64,000 nt of DNA, taken from a virus. The stretch lies in the IMG/VR virus record IMGVR_UViG_3300010883_026628, positions 1 to 64,000 of that record, one strand, 5' to 3'. Below are positions 24,280 to 33,035 of the stretch, piece after piece (the first letter of the stretch is position 1; each line of letters starts with the position of its first letter). The translations under genes were made by a program, and so were the position numbers. The notes under the pieces were generated by a model. The model made no database searches. It was not told where the DNA came from and was given only the letters and a program-made list of their open reading frames with translations.

Positions 24280-25019
24280 CTAGTATAGGTATAATTTTCA
24301 TTGGTACCGGCCCCTATATAGAATTTCTTGACGGATTTCAAAAAAGGGTAAATCGTTTTTTTTGTCCTAAAATAGAGAAGAAAATCTACGCGTTTACAGA
24401 CTGTATGGACCATTCTAGTCTAGATTATAAAAACATAGAGTCTATTCAAATTGATCATGTGGGGTGGCCTTTTATAACTTTACATCGTTTTAAATTTATG
24501 AACTCGATATCTGATAAGCTAAGATCTCATTCTCATATTTTCTTTATCGACGCCGACTTGTGGCCTGTAGATGATATTCATTTTTCTGATTTCTTTGATA
24601 CGGGAGAAAGTCATGACTTTGTAGCTGTCCAGCATCCAGGATTTGTCGATAAGCCCGGGACATTTGAGAATAATAAAGAATCCACCGCCTTTGCATACTC
24701 AGGCCTTTATGATTTATCTGTGTATCGTCAGGGTTGCTTTTGGGGTGGTACGGTTGAGTCTATACTCGCTATGATATCTACTTGCGAGAAGAACGTAGAC
24801 ACAGATACAAACAACAATATTATAGCAAAATGGCACGATGAATCTCATATGAATAAATATTTTTTACAAAATCCCACCAACGTAAAGACCTTAAGTCCTG
24901 GATACGCAACACCAGAAGCGCCAGGCTACGATTTCGTTTGGAGGACCCATAAAGTTAAAATGGTTCACTTGAATAAAGATCCTAAAGAGTTTCCTAGATT
25001 CGAAGGTGCAGGTAACTAA
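24276..25019 (+). CDS. GT6-family (ABO-type) alpha-1,3-glycosyltransferase
   Basis: The product is 247 residues from GTG 24276. It has the GT6 signatures: KKIYAFTDCMD, WPFITLHRFKFM, FFIDADLWPV (DxD-type DAD), AVQHPGF, FWGG, and WHDESHMNKYFL with LSPGY. GT6 includes the human ABO transferases, which add Gal or GalNAc to fucosylated galactose. As I recall, bacterial members often carry NxN in place of DxD, and a GT6 gene is known in cyanophage P-SSM2. It overlaps the GT11 gene by 4 bases. An upstream ATG at 24240 is out of keeping with the family start. Confidence 0.85.
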   Translation: MTSIGIIFIGTGPYIEFLDGFQKRVNRFFCPKIEKKIYAFTDCMDHSSLDYKNIESIQIDHVGWPFITLHRFKFMNSISDKLRSHSHIFFIDADLWPVDDIHFSDFFDTGESHDFVAVQHPGFVDKPGTFENNKESTAFAYSGLYDLSVYRQGCFWGGTVESILAMISTCEKNVDTDTNNNIIAKWHDESHMNKYFLQNPTNVKTLSPGYATPEAPGYDFVWRTHKVKMVHLNKDPKEFPRFEGAGN

Positions 25020-25021
25020 TA

Positions 25022-25975
25022 ATGAAAATTTGTATTATTGGCCCCGGAATGATATCTATACCTCCTATTGGCTGGGGTGCTGTTGAAATTTTAATAGATG
25101 ATTATAGAAATAGTCTAGAAGCTCTAGGTCACGAAGTATACATCATTAATACAAAAGATATGGCATTAGCTGCTTTCATTACCAACAATCTTTCTCCTGA
25201 CTTTGTCCACGTCCAATATGACGATTATATCGACTTAGCCAAAGATCTGGTGTGCAAAAACGTAGCAATTACTAGCCACTACGCTTATCTAGAGAACAAA
25301 TCTAGATGGAATCACGATTATAACAATTTTTTTATAAAGACATGTCTCTCAGATATAAACATATTTTGTTTGTCTGAAGAGATCGCTAGTGTATACCGCG
25401 ACGCATGTGTTTCTGATGATAGGTTATTCGTGACCAGGAACGGCGTTCGTAATGACTTATTTGACTTTAACGAAGAATGCTTAAAACCTAATGATAGCAT
25501 TTACTTAGCAAAAATTGATGAAAGAAAAGGCCAATATAAATACCGTCATATAGAAAGTTTATGGTTCCACGGTGGAATTTCTGATAATCGATTTCCTGAC
25601 TGGCACCCTCGCTATTTAGGCGAAGTGACAAAGCAAGAACTGTATAAGCGTCTAACACAGTGGGCAAATTTGGTTTTGCTAAGTGATGGTGAAGCCCATC
25701 CACTAGTTTGTATGGAGGCGCTGTCTGCCGGACTAGGATTGGTTTTATCTGAGTGCGCCACTGCAAATCTAGATGTTAAGCTACCATTCATAGATATTAT
25801 TCCTAATGACAGACTAGACGATATTGAATATGTTTCCGGTGTTATAGGCAGAAATAGAGAGAAGTCAATTACTATGAGGAGTGAAATAAAAGAGTACAGT
25901 ACATTCTTTTCTTGGTCGGAAACAATCAAAAGCAATTATATACCAATTATTGAAAAAATAATAGGTAAAAAATAA
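25022..25975 (+). CDS. GT4-like glycosyltransferase (copy 1 of a tandem pair)
   Basis: The product is 317 residues with a GT-B fold. The N-terminal donor-side loop is CIIGPGMISIPPIGWGAVEI, and the C-terminal SDGEAHPLVCMEALSAG carries the acidic pair typical of GT4. It starts 2 bases after the GT6 stop. It is clearly related to the next gene (same start, same C-terminal block). The sugar is unknown. Confidence 0.75.
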   Translation: MKICIIGPGMISIPPIGWGAVEILIDDYRNSLEALGHEVYIINTKDMALAAFITNNLSPDFVHVQYDDYIDLAKDLVCKNVAITSHYAYLENKSRWNHDYNNFFIKTCLSDINIFCLSEEIASVYRDACVSDDRLFVTRNGVRNDLFDFNEECLKPNDSIYLAKIDERKGQYKYRHIESLWFHGGISDNRFPDWHPRYLGEVTKQELYKRLTQWANLVLLSDGEAHPLVCMEALSAGLGLVLSECATANLDVKLPFIDIIPNDRLDDIEYVSGVIGRNREKSITMRSEIKEYSTFFSWSETIKSNYIPIIEKIIGKK

Positions 25976-25979
25976 CGAT

Positions 25980-26921
25980 ATGAAAATTTGTTTAATAGGT
26001 CCTGGAATTCTACCAATTCCTCCCACTGGATGGGGCGGTTGCGAAATATTAATGTGGAATCTAAAGTGCGAACTAGAAAATCAAGGCCATGATGTCCTAA
26101 TAGTTAATACTAAAGATCTACGAAAAGCTATTAACGATACGAATATATGGTCTCCTGACTTCGTTCATCTTCATTATGATGAATATGCTGATATTATGCC
26201 CTACATAACTGCTCCTCGAGCAATGACTAGTCATTATCCCTATCTAGACTACCCTGCAAAACGATCTGGCTACGAATGGATATTTCAGAAGTTTTCACAA
26301 AACCATTCTCATATTTTTAGTCTTTCCGATAGAAACAGTTATCACTTTAGAATTAATGGGGTCAGTTCAGATCTCGTCTGGGACTGGATGTATGGGGTTC
26401 CATCATCAGATTTCCGCTTTGTTGAAAGTCCCGTACATCATAATAAGACGATATGCTTAGGGAAAATAGAGCCAAGAAAGTTCCAATCTTTCCTACAAAA
26501 TGTTAAAAATATAGATTTTGCCGGTCCTATAGCAGATAATAGATTTAAGAAATTATCAAGTTATTTAGGAATCTGGACTAGGGATCAAGTCTATAATAAC
26601 TTAACTAATTATGCTAATTTAGTTTTGTTTAGCGATGGCGAAGCAGCTCCGCAGGTTGTACCTGAAGCCCTCATCGCCGGCTGTGGGTTAGTACTTTCAG
26701 AAGAAGCCGCGGCCAACCTAGACTTAAGTCTACCATTTATAGACGTCGTAAAAACAGATTGTTCTTCTGATGAGCTTGATATTATAATAAAAAATAATAG
26801 AATTAAATCGTTAGGTATGCGGAGCCAAATTAGGAAATATGGCCTAAATAAATTTGGTATGACTAGCTGTACAAAGTTATATATCAAAAAAATAGAAAAG
26901 ATTATTGCTGATGCTAGATAG
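25980..26921 (+). CDS. GT4-like glycosyltransferase (copy 2 of a tandem pair)
   Basis: The product is 313 residues. It begins KICLIGPGILPIPPTGWGGCEI and has SDGEAAPQVVPEALIAG at the C-terminal end, closely parallel to the preceding gene. The pair probably arose by duplication and diverged in acceptor specificity. The ATG follows the upstream stop by 4 bases. Confidence 0.72.
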   Translation: MKICLIGPGILPIPPTGWGGCEILMWNLKCELENQGHDVLIVNTKDLRKAINDTNIWSPDFVHLHYDEYADIMPYITAPRAMTSHYPYLDYPAKRSGYEWIFQKFSQNHSHIFSLSDRNSYHFRINGVSSDLVWDWMYGVPSSDFRFVESPVHHNKTICLGKIEPRKFQSFLQNVKNIDFAGPIADNRFKKLSSYLGIWTRDQVYNNLTNYANLVLFSDGEAAPQVVPEALIAGCGLVLSEEAAANLDLSLPFIDVVKTDCSSDELDIIIKNNRIKSLGMRSQIRKYGLNKFGMTSCTKLYIKKIEKIIADAR

Positions 26922-26929
26922 GATAGAAT

Positions 26930-27931
26930 ATGCTTAATTTTGAAAATATAGATGAAAAGTTTGTAAGAACAGTTAATAGCGAAGAGTGGAAAGAACTCCA
27001 GTCAAAATATAATAAGTGCAGTGATATATACGTTCTGGGTCACGGTGGAAATATGGCCGTTGCAGACCACACAGCTATTGATATGACGCGCCTTTCTAAT
27101 GGGACAAAAAATGCGATATGTCCAGGAAGTTGTGTTGTGGCAACCTCATATATTAACGATACAAATTTTGATCAATGGATGGTTGCCTGGCTTCAGTCTA
27201 GAACCTCAACAAGAACGAAGTCTCAAATGTCAAATTCTCTTGTGTATGGGATATCATCATCTGGAAAATCAAAAGATGTAATCAAAGCGCTTCAATGGGC
27301 ATCTGACAATGGAATGGAAGTATGTCTAATCACTGCAAAACCAATAGAGCCAGAAATAAAAAGCCTAACTCAAGTAGTATTAAACGTAGATTATTATCAT
27401 ACAGCAGAGTGCCTTTCCCTGTTATTACAGTATCAGTTGACTCACGGCTCCGGAAATGTTTGTCCCCCGATTGGCCAAAATACACCGGAAGAGTTAGAGA
27501 GATTAAACTGGAAAGGAACAGAGATCAGGAAGCATAGTTATCCTGATGAAAAAGTAAATATAGGTGTAGATTTCGATGGTGTTATTCACAAATGTAGTAA
27601 AGGATTTTTTAATGGTACGATTTACGATGATCCAATTGATGGTTCAAGGGAAGCCTTAAAGCAGCTTTCTGAAAATAATGTTGTGATTATATACACATGC
27701 AAAGCAAAGCCAGATCGAGGATTAGTCGATGGAAAAACTGGTACAGAATTAGTTTGGGATTGGTTAAAAAAGCATAATATGGCGCAATACGTTTCAAAAG
27801 TAACAGCTGAAAAACCTCGTGCTAAATTCTATATTGATGATAAAGCAATAGAATTTAAGAGCTGGTCCCAAGCGTTAAAAAGAATAAACCTTGGTACTAA
27901 TGTCCTTAAAGATTCTAATGAAAAGTCTTGA
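26930..27931 (+). CDS. SIS isomerase - HAD hydrolase fusion
   Basis: The product is 333 residues with two domains. Residues about 20-175 form a SIS phosphosugar domain (YVLGHGGNMAVADH, YGISSSGKSKDVIKAL). Residues about 208-325 form an HAD domain with the catalytic GVDFDGVIH at 212-220, an IYTCKAKP switch segment, and KFYIDDKAIEF as the last acidic motif. A GmhA-like isomerase joined to a GmhB-like phosphatase would make sense for heptose synthesis, but the substrate is inferred. A shorter SIS protein and a free HAD protein are also in the cluster. Confidence 0.75.
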   Translation: MLNFENIDEKFVRTVNSEEWKELQSKYNKCSDIYVLGHGGNMAVADHTAIDMTRLSNGTKNAICPGSCVVATSYINDTNFDQWMVAWLQSRTSTRTKSQMSNSLVYGISSSGKSKDVIKALQWASDNGMEVCLITAKPIEPEIKSLTQVVLNVDYYHTAECLSLLLQYQLTHGSGNVCPPIGQNTPEELERLNWKGTEIRKHSYPDEKVNIGVDFDGVIHKCSKGFFNGTIYDDPIDGSREALKQLSENNVVIIYTCKAKPDRGLVDGKTGTELVWDWLKKHNMAQYVSKVTAEKPRAKFYIDDKAIEFKSWSQALKRINLGTNVLKDSNEKS

Positions 27932-28631
27932 TCATAAAATTTTAGGAAAGAAACTGTCTTTAAAGAAAGCAAAAAGCCAAATAGACAGTTTGATTATCGA
28001 TTTAGAGCAGCAACATTACTTGCACAGAAAGATCCAATTCTTGCTCGATATTCGAGGATATCTAAAGGTTAATAATATTTCTGGGTCTTATGTCGAATTT
28101 GGTTCATTCAAATCAGAAATGCAATATGCTGCTTTTAAAATTTTAGAAGAGACCGATTGTATCACTAGTTACGTAGGCTTAGATTCATTTAGCGATAATC
28201 TAGAATTTTCCGATGAAGATAAAGATCATAATATATATGAGATCCCCACCGATTTTAATTGTGATTTCGAGACAGTTGATAAGTTCGTAAAGAGTAATAT
28301 CGGTGAAAAAGCCGTACTAATTCAGGGCGATTTTCGCACAAACAAGATAAAAGAAGAATTTAAAAGTGCTGTTAATGACATTTCCGTAGCAGTTTTTGAT
28401 TGTAACTTTGTGTCTTCAACCACCGCTGCTTTAGAACTCTTAGATGAGCTTGTTATTCCAGGATGCGTGTTATTTTTTGATGATTATTTAACTAATTTTA
28501 ATAATGGCGTTCCAGCAATGCCAGATTTAATTGATACATTTTTTAGCAAGTCTAGATTTGAATTATTAGATCATGGTTCTTACCCACCATTCGGAAAATC
28601 GTTTATTGTAATAGAGAGAGGTCGACAATGA
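27918..28631 (+). CDS. TylF-like SAM-dependent sugar O-methyltransferase
   Basis: The product is about 237 residues from ATG 27918 (other in-frame starts up to 27891 exist inside the previous gene). Motifs typical of the TylF/MycF class are SGSYVEFGSF (SAM loop), YVGLDSFSD, IQGDFR and FDDY near the end. The family methylates sugar hydroxyls with SAM and a metal ion. It overlaps the next gene by 4 bases (ATGA). Confidence 0.7.
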   Translation: MKSLDHKILGKKLSLKKAKSQIDSLIIDLEQQHYLHRKIQFLLDIRGYLKVNNISGSYVEFGSFKSEMQYAAFKILEETDCITSYVGLDSFSDNLEFSDEDKDHNIYEIPTDFNCDFETVDKFVKSNIGEKAVLIQGDFRTNKIKEEFKSAVNDISVAVFDCNFVSSTTAALELLDELVIPGCVLFFDDYLTNFNNGVPAMPDLIDTFFSKSRFELLDHGSYPPFGKSFIVIERGRQ

Positions 28632-29398
28632 AAGAATGGATAGAGATAGATAGCGATTTCGCAACTTTTGTTTCCGGAAAATCTATTGCTTTAGTTGGTC
28701 CTTCCAGTTCGACTATTGGTAAAGATTATGGAAAAAAAATCGATAATTTTGATATTGTTGCTCGGGTTAAGAGCTTTAACTATCCGGATGATATGAAAGG
28801 TGACTTAGGGTCTAGGACAGAGATTTTGTATACTACAAATCCGCTTGATCGTGCAGATCTAAAAGATTTTTCTGAATATCCCCATCCTGCCACTGGTAAA
28901 TTGACATATCATTATGAAAAATATGATAATTTCAAACAGTATGAAGGGATTACTTTTGTAGTTTCTACATATCCTCAAGATGAATGGTTTTCTAATCGTT
29001 ACGTTGGTGATTTTGATAAGCTAAGAAAATCCGGAATAACACAATCTAGATTTGTAAATTCAAAATCGTATTTTGAGGCAAGGAATTCTACCAACAGACC
29101 AAATTCAGGCTTCAGCGCGATTATAGATATTCTAAGCTTTAATATTAAGTCACTTCACATTTTTGGTCTAGATTTTCATAGAGTAATGTATAGGGGTGGA
29201 TACCAAAACTCTCTTTATTCTCATGAGACGATTAAGACAGATACCAGTTGTAGTGACGGCCCGGACACACATCAACCAGATTTACAGTACCAATATTTTA
29301 AGCAGAAAATATGGAAGAAGGACGTTCGTGTTAACGTTGATGATGCTTTAAGTGAATTTTTAAGTGATCCTAAATATGATTGGATATATAGGGGTTAG
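28628..29398 (+). CDS. GT29 sialyltransferase-like protein (copy 1)
   Basis: The product is 256 residues. GKSIALVGPSSS, then KKIDNFDIVARVKSF resembles sialyl motif L, and RPNSGFSAIIDILSF with LHIFGLDFHR resembles sialyl motif S. GT29 enzymes move sialic acid from CMP-sialic acid, and a CMP-sugar synthetase lies 2 kb downstream. A second related protein sits at 30300. Whether the donor sugar is sialic acid, Kdo or another acid cannot be read here. Confidence 0.7.
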   Translation: MKEWIEIDSDFATFVSGKSIALVGPSSSTIGKDYGKKIDNFDIVARVKSFNYPDDMKGDLGSRTEILYTTNPLDRADLKDFSEYPHPATGKLTYHYEKYDNFKQYEGITFVVSTYPQDEWFSNRYVGDFDKLRKSGITQSRFVNSKSYFEARNSTNRPNSGFSAIIDILSFNIKSLHIFGLDFHRVMYRGGYQNSLYSHETIKTDTSCSDGPDTHQPDLQYQYFKQKIWKKDVRVNVDDALSEFLSDPKYDWIYRG

Positions 29399-29400
29399 TT

Positions 29401-30300
29401 ATGAAGGTCTTAATAACAGGTGCCGCGGGATTTATAGGATTTGCATTAGCGAATAGATTAAATAAAGATCATGATGTTACTTTACTCGATTTTGATACGC
29501 GTTGGAAGAAGTGCCATGATTCCTTTAAAAGATATTCAGCTGATATATCCGCTTATGAAGCATTAGACAATTTAGAAGAAAATTTTGATATAGTTTTTCA
29601 TTTAGCCGCGCAGTCATCTGGGTATATTTCTTTAATACGTCCGGAGGATGATGTTGACTGGAATGCCAAGGGCACTTTAAACATATGTAATTTTTGTCGA
29701 AGGACTGGTATAAAAAAGATTGTGTATGCTTCGTCCATGGCCATCTATGGTGAAGGTGACAATTTATCAGAGTCAAATTCCCCAAACCCAATTTCTAATT
29801 ATGGTGTATCAAAGTTAGCAGGGGAACTGTACATAAAGGTTTTTAGCAATTACGATCTAAATTATACAATATTTAGGTTGTTTAATACATACGGTCCATC
29901 TCAAGATTTAGATAATTTGAGACAAGGAATGGCTTCAATCTATTTGGCGCAGTCTTTAAACGGTAATGTAATTAAAGTGACCGGTTCTTTTGATCGATAT
30001 CGTGATTGTGTATACATAGATGATGTGATTGATGCGTTTGAGCTATCATTAAAGCCAGTAACAGATAATGAGGTTTATAATGTAGGAACCGGTGTATCAT
30101 CCACAGTTGAGGATTTAATAGAAGTTATATTAGACGCTCATGACAAGCCAAGAGAAGAGTTTCAAGTTGTAAATGTAGGAAGCCATGATGGAGATCAGCA
30201 CGGTAATTATGCAAATTGTTCCAAGTTAAAATCGATTGGGTGGAAACCAAAAGTTTCTTTAAGGGAAGGGATAAGAAGATTTTATGAGGCGGTTAAGTAA
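29401..30300 (+). CDS. NAD-dependent sugar epimerase/dehydratase (SDR)
   Basis: The product is 299 residues, an extended SDR: GAAGFIGFALA binds NAD, FHLAAQSS follows, and YGVSK with the upstream SSMAIYG forms the catalytic Tyr/Lys/Ser set. FRLFNTYGPSQ and YIDDVIDAF are typical of UDP- or GDP-sugar 4-epimerases and dehydratases. It separates the two GT29-like genes, so it may prepare the acceptor or donor sugar they use. It shares one base with the next gene (TAATG). Confidence 0.78.
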   Translation: MKVLITGAAGFIGFALANRLNKDHDVTLLDFDTRWKKCHDSFKRYSADISAYEALDNLEENFDIVFHLAAQSSGYISLIRPEDDVDWNAKGTLNICNFCRRTGIKKIVYASSMAIYGEGDNLSESNSPNPISNYGVSKLAGELYIKVFSNYDLNYTIFRLFNTYGPSQDLDNLRQGMASIYLAQSLNGNVIKVTGSFDRYRDCVYIDDVIDAFELSLKPVTDNEVYNVGTGVSSTVEDLIEVILDAHDKPREEFQVVNVGSHDGDQHGNYANCSKLKSIGWKPKVSLREGIRRFYEAVK

Positions 30301-31106
30301 TGCCGTTTATTACAAATGAGGGTTTTACTGAATTCATTAAGGGCGCTCGTGTTGCGTTAGTCGGTCCCGGTGCCAGCGCTTCAACCCATGAGCAAGGTAA
30401 GCTAATAGACGGTTACGATTATGTTGCTAGAGTAAAGTCGTTTTTTATCCCGGAAGAGAAAAGAGAGTCACACGGTTCTAGAATAGACTTTCTTTATACT
30501 GATAATGAACAGACAAATGACGTATTGCCTGGTGATACAGTAATCGTTCAGGGCGATAAACAAATAATTCAAATGCATCCTGATAATATCCAGAAAAGAG
30601 TTGATATATTACAAAACGATATAAAAGTTGTAATTTCGACATGTCCTAAAGCTGAATGGTTTTTCCATAGATTTGTTGGTGCATTAAACGGTATGGCTGG
30701 TTTAACTAATGTTAGAATTATGCCAGATGAACCCTACATGCAAATAAGGCAAGAGACCATGAGACCCAACGCTGGCTTTTCTGCCATAATAGATCTAGTC
30801 TCATTACCAATATCAGAACTGTATATTACCGGTATCGATTTTTATCGTTCTTTATACCGCGATAGTTATCTAAACTCTCTTTGGACAAAAGACACTATAC
30901 TGAATATGATAAATTCTCCTGATGGTCAAACCCCGGATGGAAATCCCGATTATCATGATCCGGATAAGCAGTTTAAATATTTTAAGCATAAAATATATGC
31001 TACAGATGATCGTATAAGAGTTGATCCATTTCTTAAAAAAGCTTTAGAAGATGATCGGTATGAAGATTTTGAAACGGCAATGGGGTTATATGAGCAAAAG
31101 AATTAA
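30300..31106 (+). CDS. GT29 sialyltransferase-like protein (copy 2)
   Basis: The product is 268 residues and parallels the gene at 28628: GARVALVGPGAS, then LIDGYDYVARVKSF (motif L) and RPNAGFSAIIDLVSL, LYITGIDFYR (motif S). The paired VVISTCPKAEWFFHRFVG block also matches copy 1. It overlaps the CMP-sugar synthetase start by 17 bases, tying donor activation to transfer. Confidence 0.7.
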   Translation: MPFITNEGFTEFIKGARVALVGPGASASTHEQGKLIDGYDYVARVKSFFIPEEKRESHGSRIDFLYTDNEQTNDVLPGDTVIVQGDKQIIQMHPDNIQKRVDILQNDIKVVISTCPKAEWFFHRFVGALNGMAGLTNVRIMPDEPYMQIRQETMRPNAGFSAIIDLVSLPISELYITGIDFYRSLYRDSYLNSLWTKDTILNMINSPDGQTPDGNPDYHDPDKQFKYFKHKIYATDDRIRVDPFLKKALEDDRYEDFETAMGLYEQKN

Positions 31107-31761
31107 AGCCTTAATACCAGTTCGCGCCGGATCGCAGCGCGTCATAGAAAAAAATATTCGTAAATTTGCTAATTCATCTCTTTTAGAAATAAAGATAAGA
31201 CAATTGAAGCGTATTTCTGGTATAGATGAAATAATCGTAAACTCTGATTGTCCTAAAATGTTAGAGATAGCTAATAAAAACGGTGTCACAGCTATAAGCA
31301 GGGATCCCTATTTCGCTAGTAGCGGTGTTTCGATGAATGATGTATGGCAGCACTTAGCAGAAGTTACCGATAGTGATCATATCATTTATACGAACTGCAC
31401 GAACCCATTGGTGAAAGATGAAAGCTACGAATTAGCAATACAAAAATATCTTAACTTAGATAAAGAATTTGACTCTTTAACAACTGTAAATAGGGTACAA
31501 GAATACCTGTGGGATAAAGATGTAGCGATTAACTATGATCCTAAAAACCATCCCAGATCTCAAGATCTTCCAGTTTATAATGCGCTAAATTTTGCTATAT
31601 CGATAATTCCTAGAGTGTTAATGGTAGAAAGTAAAAGTATACTGGGTAACAATTTCTATCATTTCATAATTTCTGACATCGAGTCTATCGATATCGATAC
31701 GATGGATGACTTTGTGCTGGCCGAAAGTGTGTATAGGACCTTAGATAAGAAAGAAAAGTAG
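31090..31761 (+). CDS. CMP-sugar (acylneuraminate-type) cytidylyltransferase
   Basis: The product is 223 residues. The N-terminus IKALIPVRAGSQRVIEKNIRKF is the CTP-binding signature of NeuA, KdsB and their relatives, followed by SSLLEIKIRQL and later SIDIDTMDDFVLAE. It would join CMP to an acidic nine- or eight-carbon sugar. No synthase for such a sugar (NeuB) is in the window, so the precursor would come from the host or from outside the window. The ATG at 31090 gives the canonical N-terminus; an earlier start at 31051 is unlikely. Confidence 0.82.
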   Translation: MSKRIKALIPVRAGSQRVIEKNIRKFANSSLLEIKIRQLKRISGIDEIIVNSDCPKMLEIANKNGVTAISRDPYFASSGVSMNDVWQHLAEVTDSDHIIYTNCTNPLVKDESYELAIQKYLNLDKEFDSLTTVNRVQEYLWDKDVAINYDPKNHPRSQDLPVYNALNFAISIIPRVLMVESKSILGNNFYHFIISDIESIDIDTMDDFVLAESVYRTLDKKEK

Positions 31762-31762
31762 T

Positions 31763-32326
31763 ATGTATAAAAATAAAATTGTAAAGTATATACAACAAGT
31801 TAGTGAAATTGCTGGTAAGCTAGATGTTAATTCTATGAATAATTTAGCTAATGAAATAGAAATTCTAAAAAAGAATTCTGGTCGTCTTTTTATATGTGGT
31901 GTTGGCGGCTCTGCTGGAAACGCCTCACATGCCGTGAACGATTTTAGAAAAATATTAGGAATCGAATCCTACGCACCGACAGATAACGTATCAGAACTGA
32001 CGGCTAGAATAAATGATGAAGGGTGGGATACATCTATATCTAACTGGCTACAGACATCTAGACTTTGCTCCAACGATGCAATTCTAATTCTGTCGGTGGG
32101 CGGCGGCAGCGACGCCACATCACGGAACTTAGTAAAAGCGATGGAATATACAAAGTCTAAAGGTGGAAAAGTTTTGGGGATTGTGAGTCGAGATGGTGGA
32201 ATGACAAAACGCTTAGCTGATGTATGTGTACTTATCCCAATCGTCGATAATAATAAAATTACACCACATGCAGAAGAATTTCAAGCTATTGTTTGGCATA
32301 TGCTCGTAACAATTATTAGAGGATAG
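31763..32326 (+). CDS. GmhA-like SIS-domain sugar-phosphate isomerase
   Basis: The product is 187 residues, the length and order of sedoheptulose-7-phosphate isomerase GmhA: LFICGVGGSAGNASH, then LILSVGGGSDATSRNLV, then VLIPIVDNNKITPHAEEFQAIVWH. The terminal Thr-Pro-His-x-Glu is a strong family match. It would convert sedoheptulose-7-P to heptose-7-P. A transaldolase and an HddA-like kinase follow immediately. Confidence 0.8.
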   Translation: MYKNKIVKYIQQVSEIAGKLDVNSMNNLANEIEILKKNSGRLFICGVGGSAGNASHAVNDFRKILGIESYAPTDNVSELTARINDEGWDTSISNWLQTSRLCSNDAILILSVGGGSDATSRNLVKAMEYTKSKGGKVLGIVSRDGGMTKRLADVCVLIPIVDNNKITPHAEEFQAIVWHMLVTIIRG

Positions 32327-32330
32327 TACT

Positions 32331-33035
32331 ATGGACATTAAACTTTATGCTGATGGCGCGAATATTGATGACATAGCTGACTTGTCTAAAAGAGAAAGTA
32401 TTTCTGGATTCACAACAAATCCAACGTTAATGAAGTTAGCTGGTATTAACGACTACTTAGCGTTCGCAAAGAAAGTTATAAAAAGTACAAACGGCAAACC
32501 AATTTCTTTAGAAGTATTCTCTGATGATCTAGGAGAAATGAAAAGGCAAGCAGAATTATTGACAGCTATAAACGAGTTGGTATATGTCAAAATTCCAGTC
32601 ACAAATACGAAAGGTGTATCCACCGCCCCTATAATAGCCGAGCTGTCTGCCGCCGGCGTCAAACTAAACGTGACAGCAATATTTTCAATAGCGCAAGTGA
32701 AAACAGTGGTAGCCGCTTTGGAACACAGCTCAGCTCCCTCGATTGTATCAGTTTTCGCCGGCCGAATAGCAGATACTGGTATCGATCCAGTCCCACACAT
32801 GTCGGAAGCAAAAAGTATTTGCGGTATAATATCAGACTGCGAACTTTTATGGGCTAGCCCGAGAGAAGTGCTAAACGTATTCCAGGCTAATGATTGCGGC
32901 TGTGACATTATAACTGCCACCCCTGAAATATTAGCTAAACTCGAAAGATCTCGTGGAAAAGAGCTAGAACAATTTTCTTTAGAAACAGTGCAGATGTTTT
33001 ATAATGACGCCAAGGCCGCCGGATATTCATTATGA
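32331..33035 (+). CDS. talC: transaldolase (TalC/MipB type)
   Basis: The product is 234 residues. GFTTNPTLM at 26-34 and the Schiff-base Lys87 in VYVKIPV are the family landmarks, with SVFAGRIADTG later. Transaldolases make or use sedoheptulose-7-phosphate, which is the substrate of the preceding GmhA-like protein. Cyanophages also carry talC, usually tied to host carbon flow; here the neighbours argue for heptose supply. It overlaps the kinase gene by 4 bases. Confidence 0.85.
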   Translation: MDIKLYADGANIDDIADLSKRESISGFTTNPTLMKLAGINDYLAFAKKVIKSTNGKPISLEVFSDDLGEMKRQAELLTAINELVYVKIPVTNTKGVSTAPIIAELSAAGVKLNVTAIFSIAQVKTVVAALEHSSAPSIVSVFAGRIADTGIDPVPHMSEAKSICGIISDCELLWASPREVLNVFQANDCGCDIITATPEILAKLERSRGKELEQFSLETVQMFYNDAKAAGYSL

